NCBI GenBank assembly: GCA_903902705.1
Contig: CAIUVX010000205.1
Coordinates: 1-64,000, forward strand
DNA from: an uncultured Methylococcales bacterium
GTDB lineage: Bacteria; Pseudomonadota; Gammaproteobacteria; Methylococcales; Methylomonadaceae
DNA: 64,000 bases
Reading direction: 5' to 3'
Shown: positions 9,353 through 19,521 of the stretch, piece by piece
How the letters are laid out: each line of letters opens with the position of its first letter
Numbering within the stretch: the first letter of the stretch is position 1
Notes under the pieces: model-generated
Databases searched by the model: none
What the model was told of the DNA's origin: nothing
What the model saw: only the letters and a program-made list of their open reading frames with translations
Position numbers and translations under genes: made by a program

Positions 9353-9396
9353 CCTTACCGCATAGTTAATCGTAAATTCGATTCAACACGGTAAGG
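9353..9396. repeat. Inverted repeat between feoA and the small lipoprotein gene
   Basis: CCTTACCG at 9353-9360 pairs with CGGTAAGG at 9389-9396. The rest of 9192-9503 shows no gene. A further small hairpin (CCACA/TGTGG) lies near 9455-9470. Confidence 0.4.
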
Positions 9397-9503
9397 TGCT
9401 TAAAAATTTAAGGATCTATAGATAATCACGATGACCAGAATAGCGTACGCTCAACCACATCCCTGTGGCTGAGTTTCAATTCATGCTGAATGTAACCTGT
9501 ATT

Positions 9504-9740
9504 CTACTGCTGAGTTTTTTCTATGGTTTCACGCTGCTCAGCCGCAGAATCCTGAATCATTTGATTGACTTGTTTAGAATCCTCTAACGCTTTTTGGGCA
9601 TTATTGATACTAACAGCTTCCGTTTTTATAATGTCAGTAACGGCTTTTTGCACGGCTGGTTCGGGCTGATTTTCTTCTTTGCTGCAAGCGGTACTAGCGA
9701 TCAGCACCAGTATCGCTATTACTGAGATAATTAATTTCAT
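9504..9740 (-). CDS. Small predicted lipoprotein
   Basis: A 78-residue protein with a short charged start, a hydrophobic helix (LIISVIAILVLIASTAC) and a cysteine at 19 that can serve as the lipid-modified residue. The mature part is polar, rich in Gln, Glu and Lys, and probably helical. No family recognised. It starts nine bases after the DUF502 gene and has an AGGAC ribosome site, so the two are probably co-transcribed. Confidence 0.65.
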   Translation of the reverse strand: MKLIISVIAILVLIASTACSKEENQPEPAVQKAVTDIIKTEAVSINNAQKALEDSKQVNQMIQDSAAEQRETIEKTQQ

Positions 9741-9749
9741 TTTTTTGTC

Positions 9750-10340
9750 CTAAGGTAATTGTGTGGCTTCAAACGCTTTGTCGTAATCGACACCGACACT
9801 GACGATGAAACTGGTTGCCTCTTCAATATTCATGGTGGAGGTTACGATTTTTGACTTATCAACAATGACAGTAAAGCCAGAAGTGGGATTGGGTGAAGTC
9901 GGAATAAACAGGATGAATTTGTCCTTTTGTCGATTTGTGACATAGGCGGGAACCCAAATACCCTCTTTTGGATATTCGACATAAACCACTTCTTTGGCAA
10001 TCGCTTCATCATGTGACAAAAACATATTGATGACTTTCTTCAACACACGGTAAACAGTGTTTAGTAGCGGAATTCTGTCAATAATAAAGTCAAATGCTCT
10101 AATAACGAAAGAGCCGCCTTTTTGTGCGATGGTGTGACCTATCCACGCCAGCAGAGAAAAACTGATAATAAAAATAAGCGCGGTATAAAGAGAGCTGTCA
10201 GAAAAAATATAAACAACACGAAATAGATCGGAGATTAAACCTTTAACAAAAATGATAATCTGCAATACGATAACGATGGGAATAATGGCAAAAACGCCGA
10301 TTAGGAAATTATTTAATAACTTTTTAGAAGTTTGGTGCAT
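9750..10340 (-). CDS. DUF502 family membrane protein
   Basis: A 196-residue protein with two N-terminal membrane helices (about 10-32 and 50-72). The family's conserved cytosolic part has RIPLLNTVYRVLKKV and the hallmark PTSPNPTSGF near residue 148. DUF502 proteins are widespread and of unknown function; plant relatives are called COV (continuous vascular ring). GAGGAG lies just upstream of the start. It leads the small operon with the lipoprotein gene. Confidence 0.85.
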   Translation of the reverse strand: MHQTSKKLLNNFLIGVFAIIPIVIVLQIIIFVKGLISDLFRVVYIFSDSSLYTALIFIISFSLLAWIGHTIAQKGGSFVIRAFDFIIDRIPLLNTVYRVLKKVINMFLSHDEAIAKEVVYVEYPKEGIWVPAYVTNRQKDKFILFIPTSPNPTSGFTVIVDKSKIVTSTMNIEEATSFIVSVGVDYDKAFEATQLP

Positions 10341-10581
10341 TTTTTTCTCCTCGATTTAACTCATGCGTCATTACTCAATGGCTAGTACGTTGTTGCCATT
10401 ATTGGCTGATTTCAACTACCTGACGCTTATAATAGTAGCGTTAGAATTGTGCAATGTATAAGCTCTTAAGTCTACAAAATTTCAAGCTACTGCCTTGTTT
10501 ATCTTAAATTAGACCACTATATAGTAGTGGGCAAAGCACAAATATGCGGGGTTTTATCTGTCACTAACGACGTAGACAGTA

Positions 10582-10587
10582 TATAAT
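10582..10587 (+). promoter_or_regulatory. Candidate -10 box for secA
   Basis: A perfect TATAAT lies about 45 bases before the secA ATG. The expected -35 region (TGTCAC at 10559-10564, 17-bp spacing) is a poor match, so the assignment is tentative. No gene was seen in 10341-10632. Confidence 0.4.
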
Positions 10588-10632
10588 CCCCCACTTTTCA
10601 ATCATTTACTAAATACACTCTGGAAAAAAAGC

Positions 10633-13401
10633 ATGTTGGGGAAACTGGTTAAGTTTGTTGTAGGAAGCCGTAACGATAGGCTTATCAAAAAGAAAACGAA
10701 GCGGGTCAAGCAGATCAATGCCTTGGCTTTCGAATACGAAAAACTATCTGATGCGGCGTTAACAGCAAAAACGCAGGAATTTCGAGATCGCTTGGCACAA
10801 GGCGAAACTCTGGATGACTTGATTCCCGATGCGTTTGCAGCAGTGCGAGAAGCCTCGACGCGGGTTTTTGGTATGCGTCATTTTGATGTTCAGTTAATTG
10901 GCGGCATGATTTTACATGACGGCAAAATTTCTGAAATGAAAACGGGCGAAGGTAAAACCTTGATGGCAACCTTAGCCGCGTATCTCAATGCCTTGTCTGG
11001 GCGAGGTGTTCACGTTGTCACGGTCAATGATTATCTTGCTAAGCGTGATGCAGAATGGATGGGCAAGCTTTATAATTTTCTGGGCATGACCACAGGGGTC
11101 ATTATTAGCCAAATGGATAAAAGCGAACGCCGCAGTGCGTACGCCGCCGATATTACTTACGGCACTAACAACGAATTTGGTTTTGATTATTTACGCGACA
11201 ATATGGAATACACGCTGGAACAAAAAGTCCAACGTGATTTAAGTTTTGCTATCGTCGATGAAGTCGATTCTATTTTGATTGACGAAGCTCGTACCCCGCT
11301 GATTATTTCTGGTCCTACCGAAGAAAGCACCGACGTTTATATCAAAGCCAACGCCATTATTCCCTTTTTAATCAAACAAGAAAAAGAAAACGATAAAGAA
11401 GGTAATACGGTAGGCGAAATCGGCGATTACACGGTGGATGAAAAAATCCGTCAAGTACATCTCACCGAATCAGGTCATGAACACGTTGAACGCTTAATGG
11501 CTGAACATGGCTTAATGGCTGAAGGCACTAGCTTATATGGTGCGGCAAATATTCGCTTAATGCATTACTTGAACGCCTCATTACGCGCTCATGTATTATT
11601 CAAAAAAGACGTGGATTATATCGTTGCCAATAATGAAGTTATCATTGTTGATGAATTTACTGGGCGTATCATGCCTGGTCGTCGTTGGTCAGAAGGGCTG
11701 CATCAAGCCATTGAAGCCAAAGAAGGCGTGACTATTAATAACGAAAATCAAACCCTCGCCTCTATCACCTTCCAAAACTATTTTCGTTTATACGAAAAAT
11801 TGTCAGGCATGACGGGGACTGCCGATACCGAAGCCTTTGAGTTAAATTCAATTTACGGGCTGGAAGTGGTCATTATTCCGACGCATCGTCCGATGATTCG
11901 TAAAGACAAAGGCGATGTTATTTTCCTGACCACCGATGAAAAATATTTAGCCGTTGCCGAAGACATTAAGGAATGTAGCTTACGCGGGCAACCTGTATTG
12001 GTCGGCACAACCTCGATTGAAAATTCTGAACGCCTGTCAGCCCTTTTACACAAACAAGGCGTTAAACACGAAGTCCTCAATGCCAAACAACATGAGCGTG
12101 AAGCCCATATTGTTGAACAAGCGGGTATGCCAAGTGCGGTGACTATCGCTACCAACATGGCAGGTCGTGGTACTGACATCGTGTTAGGTGGTAATCTGGA
12201 AGCCGAATTAAAAGCCCTAGGCGAAGATGCCAGCGAAGAAGAAAAAGCCAGAATACGCGGTGCGTGGTTAGACAGACACAATCAAGTTATTGCCAGTGGT
12301 GGTTTACACGTTATCGGTTCAGAGCGTCATGAATCACGTCGTATCGATAACCAATTAAGAGGACGTTCAGGTCGTCAAGGCGATCCTGGTTCTACTCGTT
12401 TCTATTTATCGCTACAAGATGACTTAATGCGCATTTTTGCCTCCGAGCGTGTTGCAGGCTTAATGCAAAAACTCGGCATGGGCAATGGTGAAGCCATTGA
12501 ACACCCGTGGGTTACTCGTTCTATTGAAAATGCGCAACGCAAAGTTGAAGCGCGTAACTTTGACGTGCGTAAAGAAATTCTGGCGTATGACGATGTGGCA
12601 AACGACCAACGTAAGGTTGTTTACGCACAGCGCAATGAACTAATGGCGGCAGAAGAAATTTCTGACATTATCAGTGCAATCCGTGCGGATGTGGTCAACA
12701 ATGTCATTACCCAATATATTCCAGCCAAAACAATGGTGGAACAATGGGATATTAAAGGCTTAGAAGAGCATTTACAGCACGAATTTACGGTTGAAGTTCC
12801 AGTGCAGAAAATGCTGGACGACGATCATAATTTAACAGAAGAAAGATTACGCGCTCGCATTATTGAACTTCTTGAACAAAATCACCACGAGAAAGAAAAA
12901 CACATTGATGGTGGCAAACCCGTGTTACAACATTTTGAAAAATCAGTGATGATGCAGGTGTTGGATAACAGTTGGAAAGAGCATCTATTGGCAATGGACT
13001 ATTTGCGTCAAGGTATTCATTTACGCGGCTACGCACAAAAAGACCCTAAGCAAGAATACAAACGTGAAGCTTTTGAAATGTTTAGCACCTTGCTGGAAGA
13101 CATTAAATACGAAGTCATCAGTATTCTATTTAAAGTCAGAGTGAGTCAAGACGAAGAAGTACAGGCATTGGATGAGCAACAACAAGCTCCCAGAGAAATG
13201 CACTTCGACCATGCCCCCGCACCGACGCTAGATGCTTATGAGCAGTCATTACTTGAGACTGAGCATGATGAAGAACAAGAAAATGAATCGGAGCAACCGT
13301 TTGTTCGTGAAGGACATAAAATAGGGCGTAACGATCCTTGCCCTTGTGGTTCAGGCAAAAAGTATAAACAATGCCACGGTAAGTTAAGCCACGAAGAGTA
13401 A
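10633..13401 (+). CDS. secA: Protein translocase ATPase SecA
   Basis: A 922-residue SecA of normal length. It has Walker [10 protein letters not shown] near residue 103, the DEVD box [15 protein letters not shown] near 208, a second nucleotide fold with [14 protein letters not shown] near 505, and [12 protein letters not shown] near 575. The C-terminal tail has the zinc-binding SecB-contact motif [18 protein letters not shown]. SecA drives preproteins through SecYEG. It stands alone, with a strong terminator directly after it. Confidence 0.98.
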   Translation: MLGKLVKFVVGSRNDRLIKKKTKRVKQINALAFEYEKLSDAALTAKTQEFRDRLAQGETLDDLIPDAFAAVREASTRVFGMRHFDVQLIGGMILHDGKISEMKTGEGKTLMATLAAYLNALSGRGVHVVTVNDYLAKRDAEWMGKLYNFLGMTTGVIISQMDKSERRSAYAADITYGTNNEFGFDYLRDNMEYTLEQKVQRDLSFAIVDEVDSILIDEARTPLIISGPTEESTDVYIKANAIIPFLIKQEKENDKEGNTVGEIGDYTVDEKIRQVHLTESGHEHVERLMAEHGLMAEGTSLYGAANIRLMHYLNASLRAHVLFKKDVDYIVANNEVIIVDEFTGRIMPGRRWSEGLHQAIEAKEGVTINNENQTLASITFQNYFRLYEKLSGMTGTADTEAFELNSIYGLEVVIIPTHRPMIRKDKGDVIFLTTDEKYLAVAEDIKECSLRGQPVLVGTTSIENSERLSALLHKQGVKHEVLNAKQHEREAHIVEQAGMPSAVTIATNMAGRGTDIVLGGNLEAELKALGEDASEEEKARIRGAWLDRHNQVIASGGLHVIGSERHESRRIDNQLRGRSGRQGDPGSTRFYLSLQDDLMRIFASERVAGLMQKLGMGNGEAIEHPWVTRSIENAQRKVEARNFDVRKEILAYDDVANDQRKVVYAQRNELMAAEEISDIISAIRADVVNNVITQYIPAKTMVEQWDIKGLEEHLQHEFTVEVPVQKMLDDDHNLTEERLRARIIELLEQNHHEKEKHIDGGKPVLQHFEKSVMMQVLDNSWKEHLLAMDYLRQGIHLRGYAQKDPKQEYKREAFEMFSTLLEDIKYEVISILFKVRVSQDEEVQALDEQQQAPREMHFDHAPAPTLDAYEQSLLETEHDEEQENESEQPFVREGHKIGRNDPCPCGSGKKYKQCHGKLSHEE

Positions 13402-13403
13402 CC

Positions 13404-13432
13404 AAAAAAGGGAGCGTAAAGCTCCCTTTTTG
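13404..13432 (+). terminator. Rho-independent terminator of secA
   Basis: An 11-bp stem (AAAAAGGGAGC with GCTCCCTTTTT) and a five-base loop, starting three bases after the secA stop and ending in a T run. Confidence 0.92.
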
Positions 13433-13543
13433 CACCTTATAAAAAACATCATTGGGCGATTAAATGAAATCCAGAATGATCTTAAACTCCGCTTTAACAA
13501 CCAGAAAACTATTCAATCCATGTTGATTTAGACAGGTAACTTA

Positions 13544-13843
13544 ATGAGTAACATCGAAAAACGAAATGAACCGCGAATTAATATACAGTGCGAAATTTTT
13601 TGTAAATTACAAGGTTCTAATAAATTATATGAAGCTCTTTGCTTAACTCTCAGTAGTACAGGCGTTTCTCTTGTTTGTCAGCATCCTTTTGAGGTTGATT
13701 CTGTTGTAGAGGTCAGTATTATTCAGGAAACAGCTATGCCTATGCTGGATTTTCTTATTACAGTTGCCAGATGTCAAGTTCTTGAGGATGGCGGTTTTGA
13801 AATCGGAGCAATTATGCGATTGCCTGAAGAATCAGTTGAATAG
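13544..13843 (+). CDS. PilZ domain protein
   Basis: A 99-residue single-domain protein. The N-terminal RNEPRINI supplies the arginine motif, and LTLSSTGVSL corresponds to the (D/N)xSxxG loop. Both are parts of the c-di-GMP binding site in PilZ domains, although the D/N position is a threonine or leucine here. A c-di-GMP effector role is therefore likely but binding is not certain. It sits between convergent secA and fabI and appears monocistronic. Confidence 0.7.
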   Translation: MSNIEKRNEPRINIQCEIFCKLQGSNKLYEALCLTLSSTGVSLVCQHPFEVDSVVEVSIIQETAMPMLDFLITVARCQVLEDGGFEIGAIMRLPEESVE

Positions 13844-13873
13844 GGATGAAGAAACACTGAAGGTTTTAAGCGT

Positions 13874-13907
13874 ATCGTAGAGACGTTGTAATGCAACGCT
13901 CTACGAT
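13874..13907. repeat. Hairpin repeat between the PilZ gene and fabI
   Basis: ATCGTAGAG at 13874-13882 pairs with CTCTACGAT at 13899-13907, with an inner CGTTG/CAACG stem. It lies between convergent genes and could end both transcripts, but there is no clear T run. It resembles a dispersed palindromic repeat. Confidence 0.6.
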
Positions 13908-13946
13908 GACACAAATCACTCGGTTCTCAGACTACTTTTAATTTCA

Positions 13947-14729
13947 TCAAGATGCCGCTAAACCTGCAATGTTATAACCGCAATCCACATAAGTAATCTC
14001 GCCCGTAATACCCGAAGCCAAATCAGAACACATAAACGCCGCCGCATTACCGACTTCTTCAATAGTGATATTTCTCTTTAATGGCGACGTATCCGCCGCT
14101 TTATTGAGCATCGCTTTAAAATCATTAATGCCTGACGCTGCCAAGGTTCTAATTGGTCCTGCGGAAATCGCATTCACCCGCGTTCCTTCTGCACCCAATG
14201 CTACCGCCATATAACGCACATTGGCTTCTAAACTGGCTTTCGCAACACCCATCACATTGTAATTAGGAATCGCCCGTTCTGCGCCTAAATAGGTCAGCGT
14301 TAATAATGAACCATTACGACCTTGCATCATAGCGCGTCCTGCTTTTGCCAACGCAGTAAAGCTGTATGAACTGACATCATGAGCAATATTGAAATTTTCG
14401 CGAGTCGTCACATCGACATAATCGCCATTCAATGCGTCACGCGGTGCAAACGCCACTGAATGCACGATGCAATCCAAACCATCCCACTGCTCGCCCAGTT
14501 TTGCAAATACATTGTCGATATGTGCATCAATACTGACATCACATTCAATGATAATGTTAGAACCACATTGTGCCGCCATGTCTTCCACACGACTTTGTAG
14601 TTTTTCATTTTGAAAGGTGAAGGCTAATTCCGCACCTTCACGGTGCATCGCTTGTGCAATTCCCCATGCAATAGACCGATTACTGGCTAATCCGACTATC
14701 AACACCCGTTTGCCCTGCATAAAACCCAT
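13947..14729 (-). CDS. fabI: Enoyl-[acyl-carrier-protein] reductase (NADH), FabI
   Basis: A 260-residue short-chain dehydrogenase of the FabI type. It has the NAD-binding N-terminus [20 protein letters not shown], the conserved [12 protein letters not shown] segment, and catalytic YNVMGVAK (Y-x6-K) near residues 158-165. FabI catalyses the last reduction of each fatty acid elongation cycle and is the triclosan target. GAGGAG lies just upstream of the ATG. It stands alone. Confidence 0.97.
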   Translation of the reverse strand: MGFMQGKRVLIVGLASNRSIAWGIAQAMHREGAELAFTFQNEKLQSRVEDMAAQCGSNIIIECDVSIDAHIDNVFAKLGEQWDGLDCIVHSVAFAPRDALNGDYVDVTTRENFNIAHDVSSYSFTALAKAGRAMMQGRNGSLLTLTYLGAERAIPNYNVMGVAKASLEANVRYMAVALGAEGTRVNAISAGPIRTLAASGINDFKAMLNKAADTSPLKRNITIEEVGNAAAFMCSDLASGITGEITYVDCGYNIAGLAAS

Positions 14730-14863
14730 GATTCTCTCCTCGTTTTTGTTATTAAAATGAAAGGTAGGCTAAGATTATTTTCCTGCTTACCTAAAGTGAA
14801 GCCGCGCCTGAAAGCAAATCAAGCTGAGCGGACTGTGTATAGAATCATAGCAATAGTTAAACA

Positions 14864-16120
14864 TTAACACCACCGTTCATGAGTAACGCTACGTCCACCC
14901 CCACATTGCGGCAATTGCTTTAAAACCTCTTGTGCGTCAACATTGCCTTGTTCAGCGGCTTTACGAATCCACGCGACTGCTTGAGCGTTGTCTTTGGCGA
15001 CCCCTGTGCCACTTATATACATAATCCCTAATCTAAATTGCGCTCTTGCATAACCTTGTTCAGCGGCTTTACGAAACCATGTGACTGCTTGCGCTTCATC
15101 TTTGGTGACACCTTCGCCAGTTGCATACGCAAACCCTAAATCAGATTGTGCATCTGCATCGCCTTGTTCAGCGGCTTTCCGATACCACGCGACTGCTTGC
15201 GCCTCATCTTTGGCGACACCTCCTGTACCATTGTAATACGCATACCCTAAATTAGATTGCGCTCTTGCATTTCCTTGTTCAGCGGCTTTGCGCCACCACG
15301 CTACAGCTTGCGCATCGTCTTTGGCAACACCTATGCCATTGTAATACGCAGCCCCTAATTTAAATTGCGCTTTTGCATCTCCTTGTTCAGCGGCTTTGCG
15401 AAACCATGCAACTGCTTGGGTTTCATCTTTGGCGATGCCTGTACCATTGTAATACGCAACCCCTAAATTAGATTGCGCTCCTGCATCTCCTTGTTCAGCG
15501 GCTTTGCGAAGCCACGCGACTGCTTGGGTTTCATCTTTGGTGATGCCTATGCCTTTTTCATACATAATCCCTAAATTAGATTGTGCATCTACATTTCCTT
15601 GTTCGGCGGCTTTGCGAAACCATGCAACTGCTTGGGTTTCATCTTTGGCGACCCCTCTGCCTTCTACATACATAGTCCCTAAATTAAATTGCGCTTGTGC
15701 ATAGCCTTGTTCAGCAGCTTTGCGAAACCATGCAACTGCTTGAGTTTCGTCTTTGGAGACACCTGTGCCATTGTCATACGCAGACCCTAAATTAGATTGC
15801 GCATTAGCATAGCCTTGTTCAGCGGCTTTACGAGTCCACGCGACTGCCTGAGCATCATCTTTGCCGATACCTTTGCCGAAATGATAGCAGCCACCCAATA
15901 ATGTCTGTGCGATGGGCTGTCCTTGTTGCGCCGCCTGTGTCCAAAAATCAATTTGTTTAGGGCAGTTTTCTGAAAAATAGGTTTCGCTTGAACCGTTGTG
16001 ACGCGCACGACTACTGTCCATTTCTTCTGCCATTGCTTTTAGGCGAGTTTGTGTATCATCGGCAATCGCTATACCATTGACGGCAAAAAGACATAATAAA
16101 GTCAAAAATCGTTTTTTCAT
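14864..16120 (-). CDS. Secreted Sel1-repeat protein
   Basis: A 418-residue protein with a signal peptide (MKKRFLTLLCLFAVNGIAIA, then DD). It is followed by about nine full Sel1-like repeats of 36 residues and a partial tenth, each ending in a near-identical AVAWxRKAAEQG. The seventh repeat has one extra glycine. The C-terminus is Cys-containing (QCGGG...RWC). Sel1 repeats form alpha/alpha solenoids for protein-protein contacts. The partner is unknown. The DNA repeats have a 108-bp period and are very alike, so copy number could change by recombination. Confidence 0.85.
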   Translation of the reverse strand: MKKRFLTLLCLFAVNGIAIADDTQTRLKAMAEEMDSSRARHNGSSETYFSENCPKQIDFWTQAAQQGQPIAQTLLGGCYHFGKGIGKDDAQAVAWTRKAAEQGYANAQSNLGSAYDNGTGVSKDETQAVAWFRKAAEQGYAQAQFNLGTMYVEGRGVAKDETQAVAWFRKAAEQGNVDAQSNLGIMYEKGIGITKDETQAVAWLRKAAEQGDAGAQSNLGVAYYNGTGIAKDETQAVAWFRKAAEQGDAKAQFKLGAAYYNGIGVAKDDAQAVAWWRKAAEQGNARAQSNLGYAYYNGTGGVAKDEAQAVAWYRKAAEQGDADAQSDLGFAYATGEGVTKDEAQAVTWFRKAAEQGYARAQFRLGIMYISGTGVAKDNAQAVAWIRKAAEQGNVDAQEVLKQLPQCGGGRSVTHERWC

Positions 16121-16234
16121 GATCTATTCCTTAAGGTTTATCAGCATTTGATAACGGCACAGACTAACAGAAAACAGTTAGTAGTCAGTCCATTTTATTT
16201 TGACGACTTTAAAGTTACTGGCTAGGCTTACTTA

Positions 16235-16268
16235 ATGACTGCCAGTCCTTTAAAGGACTGGCAGTCAT
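16235..16268. repeat. Palindromic element, copy 1 (34-bp perfect palindrome)
   Basis: A perfect palindrome centred on CCTTTAAAGG with arms ATGACTGCCAGT/ACTGGCAGTCAT. Copies occur at 17833-17868 (inside the RND gene) and 24232-24265. Copies 1 and 3 also share about 28 bases to their right, so the mobile unit may be longer than the palindrome. Confidence 0.9.
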
Positions 16269-16327
16269 GCTCAAAAGTAAAAATAACAGATTTAATACGC
16301 TACTCAAATTATTAATAACCCTACATC

Positions 16328-19300
16328 ATGCTTAGCACCCTAGTCCGTTTTTCCATTCGTTTTTACGGTATCGTTATCGCGTTGGCGATAGTTATTTTAC
16401 TGGTCGGGGCGTATCGCTTTACCACCGCTGGTCTGGATATTTTTCCTGAGTTTTCTCCCAAGCAGGTGATTATTCAAACTGAATCAATCGGTTTGTCGGC
16501 TGAACAGGTTGAAGTATTGGTTACGCATCCGATTGAAACGGCTGTAAGTGGTTTGGTGGGCTTAAAAGCGGTGCGCTCTGAATCGATACAAGGTTTGTCG
16601 ATTGTCATCGCCACCTTTGCAGAAAACAGTAATATTTATCTGAATCGGCAATTGATTAGTGAACGCTTGGCGAGTTTGACAGCGCAGTTACCGCAAGGTG
16701 TTACTCCGATTACCTTACCCTTGTCCTCGTCATCTGCAACGGTTTTAACCATCGGTTTAAGCTCAGAACAGCAAGATTTAATGGCGTTGCGCAGTTTGGT
16801 GGATTGGACACTGGTGCCGCGTTTATTGGCTGTGACGGGGGTTGCGGATGTTAATGTGTTTGGCGGCGAGATTAAGCAGTTACAAATTCAGCTTGATCCT
16901 GTACAGTTGCAACGCTTCAATGTATCGCTGGAGGAAGTGATTCAAACTGCCTCTCAAGCGGGGATGATTCAAGGCAGTGGTTTTATTGAAAACCAAAATC
17001 AACGCTTCACTCTGCAAGTGACAGGGCAACCGCAAACGCCAGAACAATTTGCAAAAATACCCTTGCTTAACCAAGCATCGGGTAATCAGCCAATTACCTT
17101 AGGTGAAGTTGCTCACATTGAATACGCGCCAGAACCGCCGATAGGCGCGGCGCAAATCATGGGCAAACAAGGCATAGTGATGATGGTGATTGGTCAATAT
17201 GGCGCGAATACGTTATCAGTATCGCGGCAGGTTGAACAAACGCTGAAAGAATTTGAACCGCTGTTTCAAAAGCAAGGCATTCAGTTTTATGCGCATTTGT
17301 TTCGCCCCGCTGATTATATCGAAACCTCATTGCGTAATTTATCAGGGCATTTGCTGTTGGGTGGCTTGTTCGTGGTCATTATTTTGTATGGCTTTTTGTT
17401 TAATATTCGCACCGCGTTTATTTCCGCATTGGCAATTCCTGTGTCCTTGACGGGCGCGATGTTGGTATTGTTACAAGCAGGGGTTAATCTGAATATTATG
17501 GTATTGGGCGGTTTGGCAATTGCCTTGGGAGAAGTGGTGGATGATGCCATTATTGATACTGAAAATATTTTTCGCCGTTTGCGCGAAAATCGTTTATTAC
17601 CTCAGCCACAACCCGCTAGTTATATTGTTTACACTGCGTCAATGGAAGTGCGTAGTTCGGTGGTGTATGCCAGTTTTATAGTCGCGTTGGCATTTGTGCC
17701 ATTGTTAACCTTAAGTGGCGTGGTCGGACGTTTATTTGCACCGTTGGGCTATGCGTATATTTTGGCAATTTTAGTGTCGTTACTGGTCGCACTGACGCTT
17801 ACCCCCGCGTTGTGTTATGTGTTGTTGGGTAACAGGACTGCCAGTCCTTTAAAGGACTGGCAGTCCTGCTCTGATGACCCTCCGTTGATTAAGCTGCTCA
17901 AACCGCGCTATAAGGCGTTTTTGGGTGTGATTGCTAAGCACTTTAACGCGGTGATTATTGCCAGTGTGTTGTTATGTATTGCGGGTATTGCGGCTTTTTT
18001 CCAGTTCGATAGCAAACTGTTACCCGAACTGCGCGAAGGGCATTATATTGTCCACACCACCAGCATTCCAGGGACTTCGTTGCAAGAATCCTTGCGTATC
18101 GGTAGTCAACTCACTGAGCAGTTTATGAAAATTGACGGCGTGCAATCGGTGTCGCAATGGGCAGGACGGGCAGAACGCGGTGCAGATACTTATGGCAGTC
18201 ATTACAGTGAATATGAAATTCGTTTGAATCCGTCATCAGGTGCAGAACAACAACGTATTCTTGAGCAATTGCGCGACATTCTGGGCAATTTTTTGGGTAT
18301 TTTATACGAAGCTAATACTTTTTTAACTGAACGAATTGATGAAACTATCTCAGGTTATACAGCACCTGTGGTGGTGAATATTTATGGTAATGACTTGAAT
18401 GTGCTGGACAGCAAAGCGCAAGCGGTTTCGGCTATTTTGCATGATATGCAGGGAGCTACTGATATACAACTACGTTCACCGCCTGCAACACCGCTGTTAC
18501 AAGTTCAGTTAAATCTCGACCAGCTTACCGCAACAGGCGTTAGCACGATGCAAGTCATGGATAGTTTGCAAACTGCTTATGAAACCCGCGTGGTCGGTAA
18601 AAACCTACAAGGCAATAAAATTTATAATGTGGCAGTAGCGTTGTCGCCAGAGTTAAGACAGCAACCCGAATCTATTGCGCAACTGCCACTTAGGGCGCGG
18701 GATGGTAGTCTGATAAGATTGGAGCAAGTCGCCGACATTACTCATACCGCCAGCCGTTATAATATTCTGCATCAAAATTCCCAGCGGAGGCAAACCGTGA
18801 CTTGCAATGTGCTAAATCGCGATTTGGATGAATTTATGGCAGAATTAAAAAAACGGGTATTAACAGATATTGCCTTTACCGCTGACAGTTATCCTGAATT
18901 TACAGGCGCGGCAGTTGAGCAAGCCGAAGCGCGGCGTAATTTAATCGGTTATTCTTTGTTAGCAGGCGCGGGTGTGTTAATGTTAATTTATATCGCTATC
19001 GGCAGTTTACGCAATGCGTTACTGACATTGGTTAATTTACCGTTCGCGCTCATTGGTGGCGTGGCGGCGGTGTTGTTAACAGACGCAACTTTATCGGTAG
19101 GTTCAGTGGTGGGTTTTGTCACTTTGTTTGGAATTACGGTGCGTAATAGCATTATGCTGTTGTCCCATTATCAGCATTTAGTCGAAGAGCAAGGTAAAGC
19201 GTGGAATTTGGATACTGTACTGCTAGGTGCGGGTGAGCGTTTACCGTCTATACTAATGACCGCTCTGGTAACTGCTTTAGCGATGTTTCCGATTGCTTTT

Positions 19301-19432
19301 AATAGTGATAATGCAGGTCGCGAGATTATGGGACCAATGGCGGCGATTATTATTGGTGGTTTAGCGTCTTCAACACTATTGAATTTATCATTGCTGCCTA
19401 TTATGCTACTGCGTTATGGACGTTTTAAATGA
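16328..19432 (+). CDS. RND-family efflux transporter, inner-membrane permease subunit
   Basis: A 1034-residue RND permease with the usual two halves of one plus five membrane helices and large periplasmic loops. The TM4 motif GEVVDDAIIDTENIFRRLREN near residues 399-415 has the acidic residues of proton relay and resembles the CzcA/HME group. RND pumps need a membrane-fusion protein and an outer-membrane channel; none is adjacent, so this is an orphan subunit. Substrate unknown. A palindromic repeat is inserted in frame at residues 502-514, in the cytosolic loop between the two halves, and the frame continues through it. No clear ribosome site precedes the ATG. Confidence 0.93.
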   Translation: MLSTLVRFSIRFYGIVIALAIVILLVGAYRFTTAGLDIFPEFSPKQVIIQTESIGLSAEQVEVLVTHPIETAVSGLVGLKAVRSESIQGLSIVIATFAENSNIYLNRQLISERLASLTAQLPQGVTPITLPLSSSSATVLTIGLSSEQQDLMALRSLVDWTLVPRLLAVTGVADVNVFGGEIKQLQIQLDPVQLQRFNVSLEEVIQTASQAGMIQGSGFIENQNQRFTLQVTGQPQTPEQFAKIPLLNQASGNQPITLGEVAHIEYAPEPPIGAAQIMGKQGIVMMVIGQYGANTLSVSRQVEQTLKEFEPLFQKQGIQFYAHLFRPADYIETSLRNLSGHLLLGGLFVVIILYGFLFNIRTAFISALAIPVSLTGAMLVLLQAGVNLNIMVLGGLAIALGEVVDDAIIDTENIFRRLRENRLLPQPQPASYIVYTASMEVRSSVVYASFIVALAFVPLLTLSGVVGRLFAPLGYAYILAILVSLLVALTLTPALCYVLLGNRTASPLKDWQSCSDDPPLIKLLKPRYKAFLGVIAKHFNAVIIASVLLCIAGIAAFFQFDSKLLPELREGHYIVHTTSIPGTSLQESLRIGSQLTEQFMKIDGVQSVSQWAGRAERGADTYGSHYSEYEIRLNPSSGAEQQRILEQLRDILGNFLGILYEANTFLTERIDETISGYTAPVVVNIYGNDLNVLDSKAQAVSAILHDMQGATDIQLRSPPATPLLQVQLNLDQLTATGVSTMQVMDSLQTAYETRVVGKNLQGNKIYNVAVALSPELRQQPESIAQLPLRARDGSLIRLEQVADITHTASRYNILHQNSQRRQTVTCNVLNRDLDEFMAELKKRVLTDIAFTADSYPEFTGAAVEQAEARRNLIGYSLLAGAGVLMLIYIAIGSLRNALLTLVNLPFALIGGVAAVLLTDATLSVGSVVGFVTLFGITVRNSIMLLSHYQHLVEEQGKAWNLDTVLLGAGERLPSILMTALVTALAMFPIAFNSDNAGREIMGPMAAIIIGGLASSTLLNLSLLPIMLLRYGRFK
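17833..17868. repeat. Palindromic element, copy 2, in frame within the RND gene
   Basis: A 36-bp perfect palindrome (CAGGACTGCCAGTCCTTT and its complement), core-identical to copy 1. In the RND reading frame it encodes RTASPLKDWQSC and introduces no stop. Confidence 0.95.
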
Positions 19433-19521
19433 TGCTGAATTTTATGTCCTGTTACTTACTTTATGTTCAATAGCTAACGCGATTGAACTCCCGTTGTCCA
19501 TTAGGTAAAAACATTTTGCTT

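Noticed and set aside
11853-12281. A 142-residue frame antisense to secA
   Set aside because: It lies wholly inside the certain secA gene and has no recognisable domain or ribosome site.
14864-16120. Regularly spaced direct repeats that could be taken for a CRISPR array
   Set aside because: The 108-bp period is coding sequence for Sel1 repeats in one open frame, with no spacer-repeat structure and no cas genes.
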